NCBI GenBank assembly: GCA_964533185.1
Contig: CAZHLD010000031.1
Location: 1-29,457 of the forward strand
Origin: CAZHLD01 sp964533185
Lineage (GTDB): Bacteria; Acidobacteriota; Terriglobia; Acidiferrales; UBA7541
DNA: 29,457 nt
Direction of reading: 5' to 3'
Shown: piece by piece, positions 1 to 7,252 of the stretch
How the letters are laid out: every line of letters begins with the position of its first letter
Position numbering within the stretch: position 1 is the first letter of the stretch
Position numbers and translations under genes: made by a program
The notes under the pieces: generated by a model
The model's database searches: none
Seen by the model: only the letters and a program-made list of their open reading frames with translations
Told to the model about the DNA's origin: nothing

Positions 1-123
1 TCTCTCTGCGTCCGGCGCCTGCCCCGACTTGGTCGGGGCGCCTCTGCGGTGAATCTTCTCTTGCCCTTTCTTCTCTGTGCTCTCTGTGTCTCTGTGCCCT
101 CTGTGTTAATCTTTTTCTTCTTC
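1..123 (+). repeat. Composite intergenic repeat (family A tract with nested family B palindrome)
   Basis: Pyrimidine-rich CTCTGCG/CTCTGTG words (family A) fill the stretch. They are interrupted at 14-42 by a palindrome (family B) with core CCCCGAC/GTCGGGG and outer GGCGCC on both sides. The same nested arrangement occurs at 4850-4915 and 11551-11603. A second family A tract at about 60-118 ends in GTGTTAATC. No gene is seen here. Confidence 0.8.
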
Positions 124-137
124 TGGGAGACTCTTCG

Positions 138-494
138 ATGTGCACTCGGACAGCCATTTCTCTCACTCTTCTCGCACTGGCTCTCTTCCTCTCCGCCTGC
201 GACGACAAACGTCCCTCCGCAGGGCAGGGAACTACCGCTCCGCTCACCATCCGCGGACTCCTCACCCGCTCTGCCGGCATTGGCGGTGAGACCACTGGCT
301 GGATTGTTGTGTTGGATCAGTCTGTCGAAGTGGAAGGCCAGAAGCTCAACATGCTCGAAGTCGAATTCGACTCCGCCCGCTGGCCCATGAAGGAAGACAC
401 GCAGGTTGAAGCCACCGGCCGCATCGCCTTCCGCACCGGTGTCGAGCGCGGCCGCTACTCCGTCCTCCGCGTGGATTCATTCAAGCTCCTCTAG
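138..494 (+). CDS. Small lipoprotein of unknown function
   Basis: A 118-residue protein with a short positive N-terminus, a hydrophobic stretch and a lipobox (L-S-A-C, Cys near residue 21), so it is probably a lipid-anchored envelope protein. The mature part alternates short beta-like segments (TIRGLL, GWIVVLD, EVEATGRI, YSVLRVDSF), which suggests an OB-like beta barrel; that fold is inference. The ATG at 138 is preceded by GGGAGA at 125-130, a reasonable ribosome binding site. A second lipoprotein of similar size follows 57 nt downstream in the same direction, and the two may be co-transcribed. I do not recognise a named family. Confidence 0.75.
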   Translation: MCTRTAISLTLLALALFLSACDDKRPSAGQGTTAPLTIRGLLTRSAGIGGETTGWIVVLDQSVEVEGQKLNMLEVEFDSARWPMKEDTQVEATGRIAFRTGVERGRYSVLRVDSFKLL

Positions 495-551
495 CCATCC
501 GTTGCTTTCTTTCGGTACACTCTTCTTCCCGGTCCGCACGTGGAGGCACTT

Positions 552-911
552 ATGAAGCGCAGCTGGTTGCTCTTACCCGTTTTGCTCGTTGCGATTCTCA
601 TCGTGGCCTGCGAAAAGCGCACCATTGCCGACATCCAGGCTGACCCGTCCAGATACCAAAACAAAGATGTCTCCATCGAAGGCACGGTCACCAATTCTTT
701 TGGCGCCTTCGGCCCGGGCGCCTATGAAGTGGACGACGGCACCGGCCGCATGTGGGTTGTCACCGAGCGCGGCGGCGTACCGTCGCAGGGCGCTCGCGTC
801 CGCGTCACCGGACGCGTCAATACCGGCGTCACCTTCGGCGGCCGCTCCTTCGGCCTCGTCCTCCGCGAAAAGTCGCGCGACACCCGCGGCGGCACTTCGC
901 CTCGCAACTGA
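552..911 (+). CDS. Small lipoprotein with predicted OB-like fold
   Basis: A 119-residue protein beginning MKRSWLLLPVLL, with a lipobox I-V-A-C (Cys about residue 20). The mature part contains YQNKDVSIEGTVTNSF, YEVDDGTGRMWVV and GARVRVTGRV, a pattern typical of small OB-fold proteins in which VxGxV strands flank a D-D-G-T-G turn. The ATG at 552 is chosen over an in-frame GTG at 540 because the GTG overlaps the Shine-Dalgarno GGAGG (542-546), which is correctly spaced 5 nt before 552. It follows another lipoprotein gene with 57 nt between. Ligand and function are unknown; an envelope location is inferred from the lipobox. Confidence 0.8.
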   Translation: MKRSWLLLPVLLVAILIVACEKRTIADIQADPSRYQNKDVSIEGTVTNSFGAFGPGAYEVDDGTGRMWVVTERGGVPSQGARVRVTGRVNTGVTFGGRSFGLVLREKSRDTRGGTSPRN

Positions 912-981
912 CCCCTCTCTAGTTGCCGCGCCTAGCACGCCAGAATCTTCTATCCTGCGGGGCCGCGCTTGCTCCACCCAT

Positions 982-1088
982 TGTCATTCCGAGGGCCGGT
1001 GTTCTTGACCGGCCCGAGGAATCTGCTTTTCTTCCAGCAGCGGCTGCTTTTCCCCGCCTTCTGTTCTACACCCTACACCCCTAGACCC
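982..1088 (+). repeat. Family C hairpin repeat plus CCCTACACCCTA tract
   Basis: 982-1032 carries TGTCATTCCGAGG, a short inverted centre (GGCCGGT...ACCGGCC) and CGAGGAATCTGCTTTT. The same frame with different centres is found at 10615-10665, 11423-11481 and 19895-19950. It is followed at about 1064-1088 by CTACACCCTACACCCCTAGA, resembling a tract at 7085-7104. The end of this tract contains the stop region of the minus-strand aminotransferase. Confidence 0.75.
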
Positions 1089-2397
1089 TAACTTCACTCA
1101 GCGACTCATCCAGCAACCTCACCGCCTCATCCACATCTGCTTTACTAATATTCAGCATCGGCGACATCCTTATCACGTTCCCGTACAGCCCGCCTTTGCC
1201 GATCAGCAGCCCATTCTCCCGCGCGCGCTCCATCAACTGCGCCGTCGCCTCGGCCGCCGGCTCTTTCGTCTGCCGGTCTTTCACCAGCTCCAGCCCTTGC
1301 ATCAACCCCATCCCGCGCACATCGCCAATCAACGGATATTTCTGTTGCAGCTCTTCGAGCTTGCCGCGAAAATACCGCCCCACCACATCGCAGTTCTCGA
1401 GCAGCTTTTCTTCTTCAATCACTTCAATTGTTGCCCGCGCCGCCACCGACGTCACCGGGTTCCCGCCAAACGTCGAAATCGTCAGCCCCTGGAACGAGTC
1501 CGCCAGTTCCGCCGTGGTCACCGTCGCGCCCACCGGCGACCCATTGGCCATGCCCTTCGCGCAAGTAATAATGTCCGGCGTCACCTCCCACTGCTCGATC
1601 CCAAACCACTTCTTGCCCGTCCGCCCAAAGCCCGTCTGCACTTCATCGGCGATGAAGAGGCCGCCGTACTTCTTCACAATCTTGAACACAATCTTGAAAT
1701 ACTCGGGCGGTGGCGTGATGAACCCGCCTACACCCTGAATCGGCTCGGCGATGAACGCGGCGATGTGTCCGCTCGTCCCTGTCTGGATCAGATTCTCCAC
1801 GTCATTCGCGCACGCCACGCCACAATCGGGGTACTTCAGCCCCAGCGGGCAGCGGTAGCAGTACGGGTTGATCGCGTGCGCGATTCCCACGCTGATCACC
1901 GCCGCCTTCCGCCACGGCGCCTGCGCCGTCACCGCCTTGGCCAGCGCCGACCCGCCCGAGTACGCATGACGCAGCGCCACCACGTCGTAGCTGCCCGTCG
2001 CCATCCGCGCCAGCAGCAGCGCCGCCTCATTCGCCTCCGTCCCCGAATTGCTGAAAAAACTCTTTTGGAGTGCGCCCGGCGTGATCTCCGCCACCTTCTC
2101 TGCCAGCGCCACAATTGCTTCATTCGGATAGAGCGTGGACGTGTGCTGCAAGCGCTCTACCTGCGCCTTGATCTTCGAGGTCACCTTCGGGTTGCAGTGC
2201 CCCACCTGAATCGTCAGGATGCCGCCAAAAAAATCCAGATACTTCTTCCCCTCGAGGTCCCACACCCATTGCATCGACGCCCGGTCCGTCACCAGCGGCT
2301 TCGCGTAGTAGTTCGTCACCGCCGGCCACAAGTATTCCTTGTGCTTCCGCATCACCTCATCGCTCCTGCTCATCAAGGGCTTTACCGGCGTCGTCAT
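1081..2397 (-). CDS. Class III PLP-dependent aminotransferase (AGXT2 / beta-alanine:pyruvate-like)
   Basis: A 438-residue fold-type I aminotransferase. Visible landmarks are the phosphate-binding FSNSGTEANEAA (115-126), DEVQTGFGRTG (251-261) with the PLP-ring Asp251, and the PLP Lys281 in CAKGMANGSPVG. The length is normal for class III. It resembles the alanine:glyoxylate / (R)-3-amino-2-methylpropionate:pyruvate branch, which moves the amino group of beta-alanine or beta-aminoisobutyrate to pyruvate or glyoxylate. The upstream gene on the same strand is a beta-ureidopropionase, whose product is beta-alanine, which supports that role. A four-cysteine cluster, C180-X2-C183-X8-C192-X3-C196, sits in a loop. 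The start is preceded by GAGGGGG and AAGGA. Exact substrate is inferred. Confidence 0.9.
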   Translation of the reverse strand: MTTPVKPLMSRSDEVMRKHKEYLWPAVTNYYAKPLVTDRASMQWVWDLEGKKYLDFFGGILTIQVGHCNPKVTSKIKAQVERLQHTSTLYPNEAIVALAEKVAEITPGALQKSFFSNSGTEANEAALLLARMATGSYDVVALRHAYSGGSALAKAVTAQAPWRKAAVISVGIAHAINPYCYRCPLGLKYPDCGVACANDVENLIQTGTSGHIAAFIAEPIQGVGGFITPPPEYFKIVFKIVKKYGGLFIADEVQTGFGRTGKKWFGIEQWEVTPDIITCAKGMANGSPVGATVTTAELADSFQGLTISTFGGNPVTSVAARATIEVIEEEKLLENCDVVGRYFRGKLEELQQKYPLIGDVRGMGLMQGLELVKDRQTKEPAAEATAQLMERARENGLLIGKGGLYGNVIRMSPMLNISKADVDEAVRLLDESLSEVRV

Positions 2398-2534
2398 TCC
2401 TTTTCCCCCTCTTCTCTGCGTCCCTCTGCGGACTCAGCGCCTCTGCGTTATCTTTGTCTCTTTTCGCTTAGAGCTACTTGCTGACAGCTAATAGCTTTCA
2501 CAGTCAACGGTCAACGGATATCGGACAACGCCCT
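2398..2534 (+). repeat. Intergenic repeat array (families A, H, G)
   Basis: In order: a family A tract (about 2403-2462, CTCTGCGTCCCTCTGCGGAC), a family H tract (GCTGACAGCTAATAGC at 2479-2494) and a family G tract (GTCAACGGTCAACGG, then GGACAACG, to 2530). It separates the beta-ureidopropionase and aminotransferase genes. On the minus strand the purine-rich complement supplies the aminotransferase ribosome binding site. Confidence 0.7.
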
Positions 2535-3307
2535 TCAATTCGCCGCTTCGCTCCGCCCCGCCGCCACCGTCCTTGTTATCTCCCCATACGTTTCCGGCCT
2601 TCTATCGCGGTAGAACTGCCACGTCGTCCGCACCTGCTGGATCTCATCCAGGTTCAAATCCGCCACTAGCACCTCGTCGTGGTCGCGGCTGGCCTTGGCC
2701 ACCAGCTTCCCCCGAGGGTTGCAGAAGTAGCTCGACCCGTAAAACTCCCCAATCTTCCACGGCTTCTCGACCCCCACGCGGTTGATCGCCGCCACAAAAT
2801 ATCCATTCGCCACCGCGTGTGCCGGCTGCTCCAGCTCCCACAAGTACTCGCTCAGCCCCGCCACGGTCGCCGACGGGTTAAACACAATCTCCGCCCCGTT
2901 CAAGCCGAGGATGCGCGCGCCCTCGGGGAAGTGCCGGTCATAGCAAATGTAGACGCCCACGCGCGCGTAGCGCGTCTCAAACACCGGGTAGCCCGCATTC
3001 CCCGGCGTGAAGTAAAACTTCTCCCAGAACCCCGGGTGCACGTGCGGGATGTGGTGCTTCCGGTATTTCCCCAAATACTTCCCGTCCGCATCAATCACCG
3101 CCGCGGTGTTGAAGAACACGCCGGCCATCTCCACCTCATAGACCGGCACCACCATCACCATCTTGTATTTCTTCGCCANNNNNNNNNNNNNNNNNNNNNN
3201 NNNNNNNNNNNNNNNNNNNNNNNNNNNNNNNNNNNNNNNNNNNNNNNNNNNNNNNNNNNNNNNNNNNNNNNNNNNNNNATCACTCCGCATCGCACCTTCC
3301 GCGCCAT
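2535..3307 (-). CDS. Beta-ureidopropionase / nitrilase-superfamily amidohydrolase, interrupted by assembly gap
   Basis: This carbon-nitrogen hydrolase should convert N-carbamoyl-beta-alanine to beta-alanine, CO2 and ammonia in reductive pyrimidine catabolism. The C-terminal two thirds are clear: YLGKYRKHHIPH holds the catalytic Lys, YICYDRHFPEGAR the nucleophile Cys, followed by NPSATVAGLSEYLW and WQFYRDRRPETYG. The Glu of the E-K-C triad falls in the 100-N gap. The true start is ATG at 3307-3305, giving MARKVRCGV before the gap, 6 nt after a GGGAGG site. This is a different frame from the C-terminal part as printed, so the missing length must be 2 modulo 3. From family length about 75-80 codons are absent. 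The aminotransferase follows, probably in one operon. Confidence 0.88.
3179..3278. other. Assembly gap of exactly 100 N
   Basis: A round-number N run, the usual placeholder for a scaffold join of unknown size. It lies inside the beta-ureidopropionase gene. Good family matches on both sides (MARKVRCGV upstream, the KMVMVVP segment downstream) show the join is correct, but the printed length breaks the reading frame. Confidence 0.97.
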
Positions 3308-3359
3308 CCTTCACCTCCCGTAAATTGTCCCGCAAGCATACTCCGCCCTCTTAGGTTTG

Positions 3360-3475
3360 TGTAGCGGCTCCCCGGTAGCGCCGGCTTCCAGCCGGCATTC
3401 TTCTTCTCTCCGCGTCTGTCTGCGTCCTCAGCGCCTCTGCGCTGGATTTGTCTTTCTCTTCTCTGTGTTCCCTCC
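3360..3475 (+). repeat. GTAG palindrome followed by family A tract
   Basis: GTAG at 3361 and again at 3375 heads a palindrome GCCGGC-TTCCA-GCCGGC (3380-3396) followed by ATTCTT. Family A words (CTGCGTCCTCAGCGCCTCTG and TCTCTTCTCTGTGTTC) run on to about 3475. The intergenic stretch between the beta-ureidopropionase start and the next plus-strand gene holds nothing else that I can see. Confidence 0.7.
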
Positions 3476-3553
3476 CATTCCCCCCGAATTTCTCCCTTGA
3501 CGCCTATTCTCCCAGGCGTAAACTAGCCCCATTGGTTCCTCCGGGGGGAGGCC

Positions 3554-3832
3554 ATGAGCGAGATTCGCGTCGAGTGTTACGCGGGCTTTCGCGCTGACCA
3601 GCGCCCGCAGCGCTTCGTTCTCCGCGGTCGCATCTTCGAAGTCGCCGAAGTTCAGGACAAGTGGTACGCCCCCGGCGCCAGCTACTTCCGCGTCCGCGCC
3701 GACGACGGCAACTTCTACATCCTCCGCCACGACGAAGTGCAGGACTCTTGGACCCTCGACGCCTTCCGCACCTGGCGCGAACACACCGCCGCTCCCACCG
3801 CCCGCGCCGCCGCCTCCGGCTCCGTCTCTTGA
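3554..3832 (+). CDS. Small conserved cytoplasmic protein of unknown function
   Basis: A 92-residue protein with no signal peptide or membrane segment. It has a compact beta-rich look: IRVECYAGF, RPQRFVLRGRIFEVAEV, YFRVRADDGNFYILRHDE, DSWTLDAF. This resembles small DUF6504-like proteins in which a positively charged strand pair is followed by a YxVRxxxGxxYxLxHD segment, but I would not assign the family firmly. The Ala/Thr-rich tail after residue 78 is probably disordered. The ATG follows a strong purine run, GGGGGGAGG (3543-3551), with only 2 nt between. The gene stands alone between two minus-strand genes. Confidence 0.7.
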   Translation: MSEIRVECYAGFRADQRPQRFVLRGRIFEVAEVQDKWYAPGASYFRVRADDGNFYILRHDEVQDSWTLDAFRTWREHTAAPTARAAASGSVS

Positions 3833-3852
3833 GCCTGTCTCCTGCGCTCTCT

Positions 3853-3930
3853 TTTGCTGATTGCTGACCGCTGAAGGCTTCTTCTTTCTCTTTGTTATCT
3901 GTGTTTTTCTGTGTTCATCTGTGGTTTCAA
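3853..3930 (+). repeat. Family H and family A repeats overlapping a gene end
   Basis: TTGCTGATTGCTGACCGCTG (3855-3874) is a family H tract. It runs into a family A tract (TTATCTGTG, TTTCTGTGTTCATCTGTGG) to about 3925. The last codons and the stop of the minus-strand proline dehydrogenase lie within the family A tract. Confidence 0.7.
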
Positions 3931-4848
3931 TCCCTCTGCAATCAAACTCCTCACCACAAACCAGCAATTCGCCGGCCGCTCCGCCAATCTCCTCATAAAA
4001 TACGGACACCACTCCGTCCCGAACGGCACATACACCCTCAGCGGATGCCCCTGCTCGCGCACCTGCTCCTGCAAGTCCCGACGCACACCGTAGATCATCT
4101 GGAACTCATACTGCCCGGGCCGCAATCCCCGCTGGCGGATCAACTCGCGCGCAATCTCCTGCATTGCCGGGTCGTGCGTCGCGATAGCAGGGAAGAAGCG
4201 CCCATCCAGTAGCTTCTCCAGCAGTCGACGGTACGCCGCGTGCACGCCGCTCCTTTTCTGGATGGCCAGGTTCGGCGGCTCGCGGTACGCTCCCTTCACC
4301 AGCCGTAACTTCGGCTGTAGCGGCGCCAGCCGCTCGATGTCTTTCTCGCTCCGGTAGAGATACGCCTGGATCGCCAGGCACACATCGTCGTACCGCCGCC
4401 GCACCGCCTCAAAAATATCCAGCGTCATGTCGGTGTACGCCGTGCCTTCCATATCAATTTCCATCGGCCGCCCCAGCTCCGCCGCCTCCGCAGCAATCTC
4501 CATCGTCAACCGCTCGCACAGCGCGTGGTCCAGGTCCAGCCCCAGTTGCGTCAGCTTGATCGAAATGTTGCCGTCAATCCCTGCATTGTGCAGCGCCCGC
4601 GTCTCGGCAATGTAACTTCGTTTGACGCCCTCGGCCTCCTCCCGCGTCGTTACGTTCTCCCCGAGATGGTTCAGACTCACCTGCCGCCCCGCGCGGTTCA
4701 GCTCCGCGCTCGCCGCCAGCGCCTCTTCGAGCGTCTCCCCGGCCACAAATCGCCGCGCAAACCCGTGCCGCATCCCCCGGCGCGCAATCGCGTCCGTCAC
4801 GCCCCTCTTTTGCGACAACCAAAATACAAAATCCCTCGCCAGTCCCAT
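3895..4848 (-). CDS. Proline dehydrogenase (monofunctional PRODH)
   Basis: A 317-residue FAD-dependent (beta/alpha)8-barrel that oxidises L-proline to pyrroline-5-carboxylate and passes electrons to the quinone pool; it should be a peripheral membrane enzyme. Signature segments are LRLVKGAYRE, AIATHD, YEFQMIYGVR and the C-terminal PFGTEWCPYFMRRLAERPAN, the last being the proline- and FAD-binding helix. The length matches stand-alone PRODH proteins such as those of Thermus, not the fused PutA, and no P5C dehydrogenase gene is adjacent. The final ten residues or so (about KPQMNTEKHR) are the translation of a dispersed family A repeat, so the original C-terminus has probably been replaced or extended. 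The start at 4848 is preceded by purine-rich repeat sequence, GAGAAGAGAG. Confidence 0.93.
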   Translation of the reverse strand: MGLARDFVFWLSQKRGVTDAIARRGMRHGFARRFVAGETLEEALAASAELNRAGRQVSLNHLGENVTTREEAEGVKRSYIAETRALHNAGIDGNISIKLTQLGLDLDHALCERLTMEIAAEAAELGRPMEIDMEGTAYTDMTLDIFEAVRRRYDDVCLAIQAYLYRSEKDIERLAPLQPKLRLVKGAYREPPNLAIQKRSGVHAAYRRLLEKLLDGRFFPAIATHDPAMQEIARELIRQRGLRPGQYEFQMIYGVRRDLQEQVREQGHPLRVYVPFGTEWCPYFMRRLAERPANCWFVVRSLIAEGLKPQMNTEKHR

Positions 4849-4849
4849 C

Positions 4850-4990
4850 TCTCTTCTCTGCGCTCCTCTGCGTACGGCGCCCGCCCCGACCTGGTCGGGG
4901 CGCCTCAGCGTTTAATCCCCTTTCTTCCTTTGTTGCTGGCAGCCGCTTACGAATAGCGAATTACGAATAACGGATCACGGACACCGGACA
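4850..4990 (+). repeat. Composite repeat (A with nested B) plus family G tract
   Basis: A family A tract (CTCTTCTCTGCGCTCCTCTG) is interrupted at 4876-4904 by the family B palindrome and resumes as CTCAGCGTTTAATC. A family G tract follows (4945-4990: CGAATAGCGAATTACGAATA and related words ending GGACACCGGACACC). Same order and orientation as at 1-60. Confidence 0.8.
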
Positions 4991-4995
4991 CCACC

Positions 4996-6891
4996 TCACT
5001 TCCTGACCTCCAACGCCACATTCACCGTCATCCTCTGCCCACCTCGCACCACCACCACCGCCACCGTCTCTCCCGGCCGATGCGCTCTCAACGCATACGT
5101 GAAGTCATACAAGTTCTTAATCTCCTTCCCCGCAAACTCCACCAACACGTCCCCCGCCTTCAGCCCCGCCTTTGCCGCCGGACTCCCATCGCGCACATCG
5201 GCAAACTTCACCCCCTGTACCTCCTCGCCCATATCCGGGATCGACCCGAAGTACGCGCCATACCCTCCTCCGCCTCCGCCCGTCACCGGCCGCGCCTCTT
5301 GCACACGCACAAACTGCGGCTTCTGCTCCGCCGCGGCGAGTGTCAGCGCAGTCCCCATCGCCAAGTCGGCCACGCGCGCCAGGTCCGCCGACTGTATCTT
5401 CTCCGGCGTATCGGACGGCTTGTGGTAGTCCGCATGCAACCCCGAAAAGAAAAACAGCACCGGCACATTCTTTACGTAAAACGACTGGTGATCGCTCGAC
5501 CCGTACCCGCTTTCCTGAAACGCCAGTTGCAGCCCCGTGCGGTTCGCCGCTTCCACAATCGCGCGGAAGCCAGGCGACGTCCCCACGCCGCCCACGTAGA
5601 GCTTGCCGTCCCGCGGCCGCCCCACCATATCCAGGTTGATCATCGCCGCCGTTATCTCGAGCGGCCACACCGGGCTCTTCGTGTACCACGCCGACCCCAG
5701 CAGCCCTAGCTCCTCCCCCGAAAACGCCAGGAACACCACGCTGCGCCGCAAATCCCGCCGCCGCTTCGAAAGCGCCGACGCCAGCTCCAGCAGTGCCGCC
5801 GTTCCCGACGCATTGTCGTCCGCACCCGCATGCACCTTTCCCGCCTGCGAAGGCGCCAGCGAGTTCCGCTCGCCCAGCCCCAGGTGGTCGTAGTGCGCCC
5901 CGATCACGATCGCCTCTTCGGCCAACTTCGGGTCGCTCCCGCGAATTACGCCCACCACGTTCTGCGTCGGCGCGGTAATCTTCCGCACGTCTACGTGCAG
6001 GCTGAGATTTACTTCCGGTACGTAGAACGACTGCGCCTGCAGCTTCTCATCAATCGCCTTCTGCAAATCCGCAAGCGTTTTCCCACTCGGCTTCAGCCAC
6101 GCATCCACCACATCGCGCTTGGCCTGGATCAGCAGGATGCCCGCGTTCTCCGGCCCGGTCAGCGACCCAAACTTAATCAGCGTGTCTTCCTCGCCCGGAC
6201 CCGGCTGGTCGTTGACCACGATCATCAACTTCGCCCCGTGGTTCCGCGCGTTGATCGCCTTCCACACAATCTGCGAGTACTGCGTCGGCTGCCGCCCGTC
6301 AAAGGCGCTCTTCTCGTCGTCCTTCTGCGGCTCGTTCCGCAGCACGATCACCGCCTTGTCCTTCAGGTCCATATGCAGGTAGTCGTCGTACTTGTACTCA
6401 TCGGCTGTTATACCGTACCCCGCAAAGACCAACCCCACCGCTGCCTGCCCCGAATCTGAGAAGTTCAAGGGGACGTAATCCACGCCCACGCGCTGCCGTT
6501 CCGTCTTCCCCACGTCGCCTTCCGGCTTCCGCGTCATCTCCAAATCGTTCTTCGGCCCCAGCTTCGCTCCCACCGTCACGGTGAATTTCTGGAAGTACGA
6601 TTTCCCCGCGCCCGGCTCCAGTCCATCCTCACGAAACTCTTGCGCGATGTATCGGGCCGCCTTGTCCAGCTCCGTCGTACCTGTCCCGCGACCCTTCATC
6701 GCCGGGTTTGCTAGGTAATTGACGTGCTCCTGCACCTTCGCCGCCGCTATCGCCGGCGCCGCCTGCTTTGTAGGTGTCTGAGGCGCTGCCTGCGGGCTCT
6801 GCGCCCACCCCAGTGTCACAACAAGCGCCACCACGGCCAATCCCAGCTCCCAATTCTTCAAAACCAAGTTCCGCCTCACTTTGGTCTCCAT
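4996..6891 (-). CDS. Secreted M28-family zinc peptidase with PA and PDZ domains
   Basis: A 631-residue exported metallopeptidase. An N-terminal signal (hydrophobic 17-29, A-Q-S cleavage region) is followed by a PA-like insert (about 150-300) and the M28 catalytic domain. Zinc ligands are visible as H333 (GAHYDHLG), D358 (GADDNASG), E394 next to catalytic E393 (SGEELGLLG), D421 (NLDMVG) and H490 (HADYHKPSDT). A Gly-rich linker (538-543) leads to a C-terminal PDZ domain (about 545-631). It probably trims peptides in the periplasm. I start at 6891: the longer in-frame version to 6987 adds 32 residues (including HRVHRGRKEDTEK) that are merely translated family A and other repeats. The gene stands alone. 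Confidence 0.92.
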   Translation of the reverse strand: METKVRRNLVLKNWELGLAVVALVVTLGWAQSPQAAPQTPTKQAAPAIAAAKVQEHVNYLANPAMKGRGTGTTELDKAARYIAQEFREDGLEPGAGKSYFQKFTVTVGAKLGPKNDLEMTRKPEGDVGKTERQRVGVDYVPLNFSDSGQAAVGLVFAGYGITADEYKYDDYLHMDLKDKAVIVLRNEPQKDDEKSAFDGRQPTQYSQIVWKAINARNHGAKLMIVVNDQPGPGEEDTLIKFGSLTGPENAGILLIQAKRDVVDAWLKPSGKTLADLQKAIDEKLQAQSFYVPEVNLSLHVDVRKITAPTQNVVGVIRGSDPKLAEEAIVIGAHYDHLGLGERNSLAPSQAGKVHAGADDNASGTAALLELASALSKRRRDLRRSVVFLAFSGEELGLLGSAWYTKSPVWPLEITAAMINLDMVGRPRDGKLYVGGVGTSPGFRAIVEAANRTGLQLAFQESGYGSSDHQSFYVKNVPVLFFFSGLHADYHKPSDTPEKIQSADLARVADLAMGTALTLAAAEQKPQFVRVQEARPVTGGGGGGYGAYFGSIPDMGEEVQGVKFADVRDGSPAAKAGLKAGDVLVEFAGKEIKNLYDFTYALRAHRPGETVAVVVVRGGQRMTVNVALEVRK

Positions 6892-7252
6892 CTTCTCTGT
6901 GTCTTCTTTTCTGCCTCTGTGAACTCTGTGTTTCATTTCTCTTCTTTGAAATTTCAAATCTGAAATTTGCAATTCCGTGCTCTTCAATTCTTCGCTGTGA
7001 GCTCTGTGCTCTCTGCGTCCTCTGCGTTAAATCTTTTCTCTTTTTTCTACCCGCTGCAAGCTGATCGCTGACGGCATCTTTCTCGCCCTACACCCTAGCC
7101 CCTTTCCCCACCGCCCCGCAACCTGCCACCAGTCACCGAACACCTCTCTTCGCCCCGCAACTTTTTCACCCCATCCGGGTTCATAATGGCAGGGGAAGCT
7201 GTTAGCTGGTGGATCGCGCTTTGCCCTTTTTTCGTCCCAGGGAGTTGTGCCC
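6892..7252 (+). repeat. 360-nt intergenic region made largely of repeats
   Basis: Family A tracts lie at 6892-6937 and about 6995-7042 (GTGCTCTCTGCGTCCTCTGC then GTTAAATC). Between them is a direct repeat AAATTTCAAATCTGAAATTT (6949-6968). Then come family H (GCTGCAAGCTGATCGCTGAC, 7052-7071), the CCCTACACCCTAGCCCC tract (7086-7102) and CCTGCCACCAGTCACCG. Only the last 60 nt or so before the DUF1800 start look free of repeats. No clear promoter or terminator is seen between these two divergent genes. Confidence 0.75.

Noticed and set aside
1297..2484. Open frame of 395 codons opposite the aminotransferase
   Set aside because: The translation is extremely His/Arg/Pro-rich, typical of a wrong-frame reading of GC-rich coding DNA.
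3279..3335. Start of the beta-ureidopropionase at 3335 (MRDNLREVKDG)
   Set aside because: It is in frame only because the N run has an arbitrary length. The MARKVRCGV start at 3307 has the ribosome binding site and the family N-terminus.
6892..6987. N-terminal 32-residue extension of the M28 peptidase
   Set aside because: It is translated repeat sequence upstream of the signal peptide.
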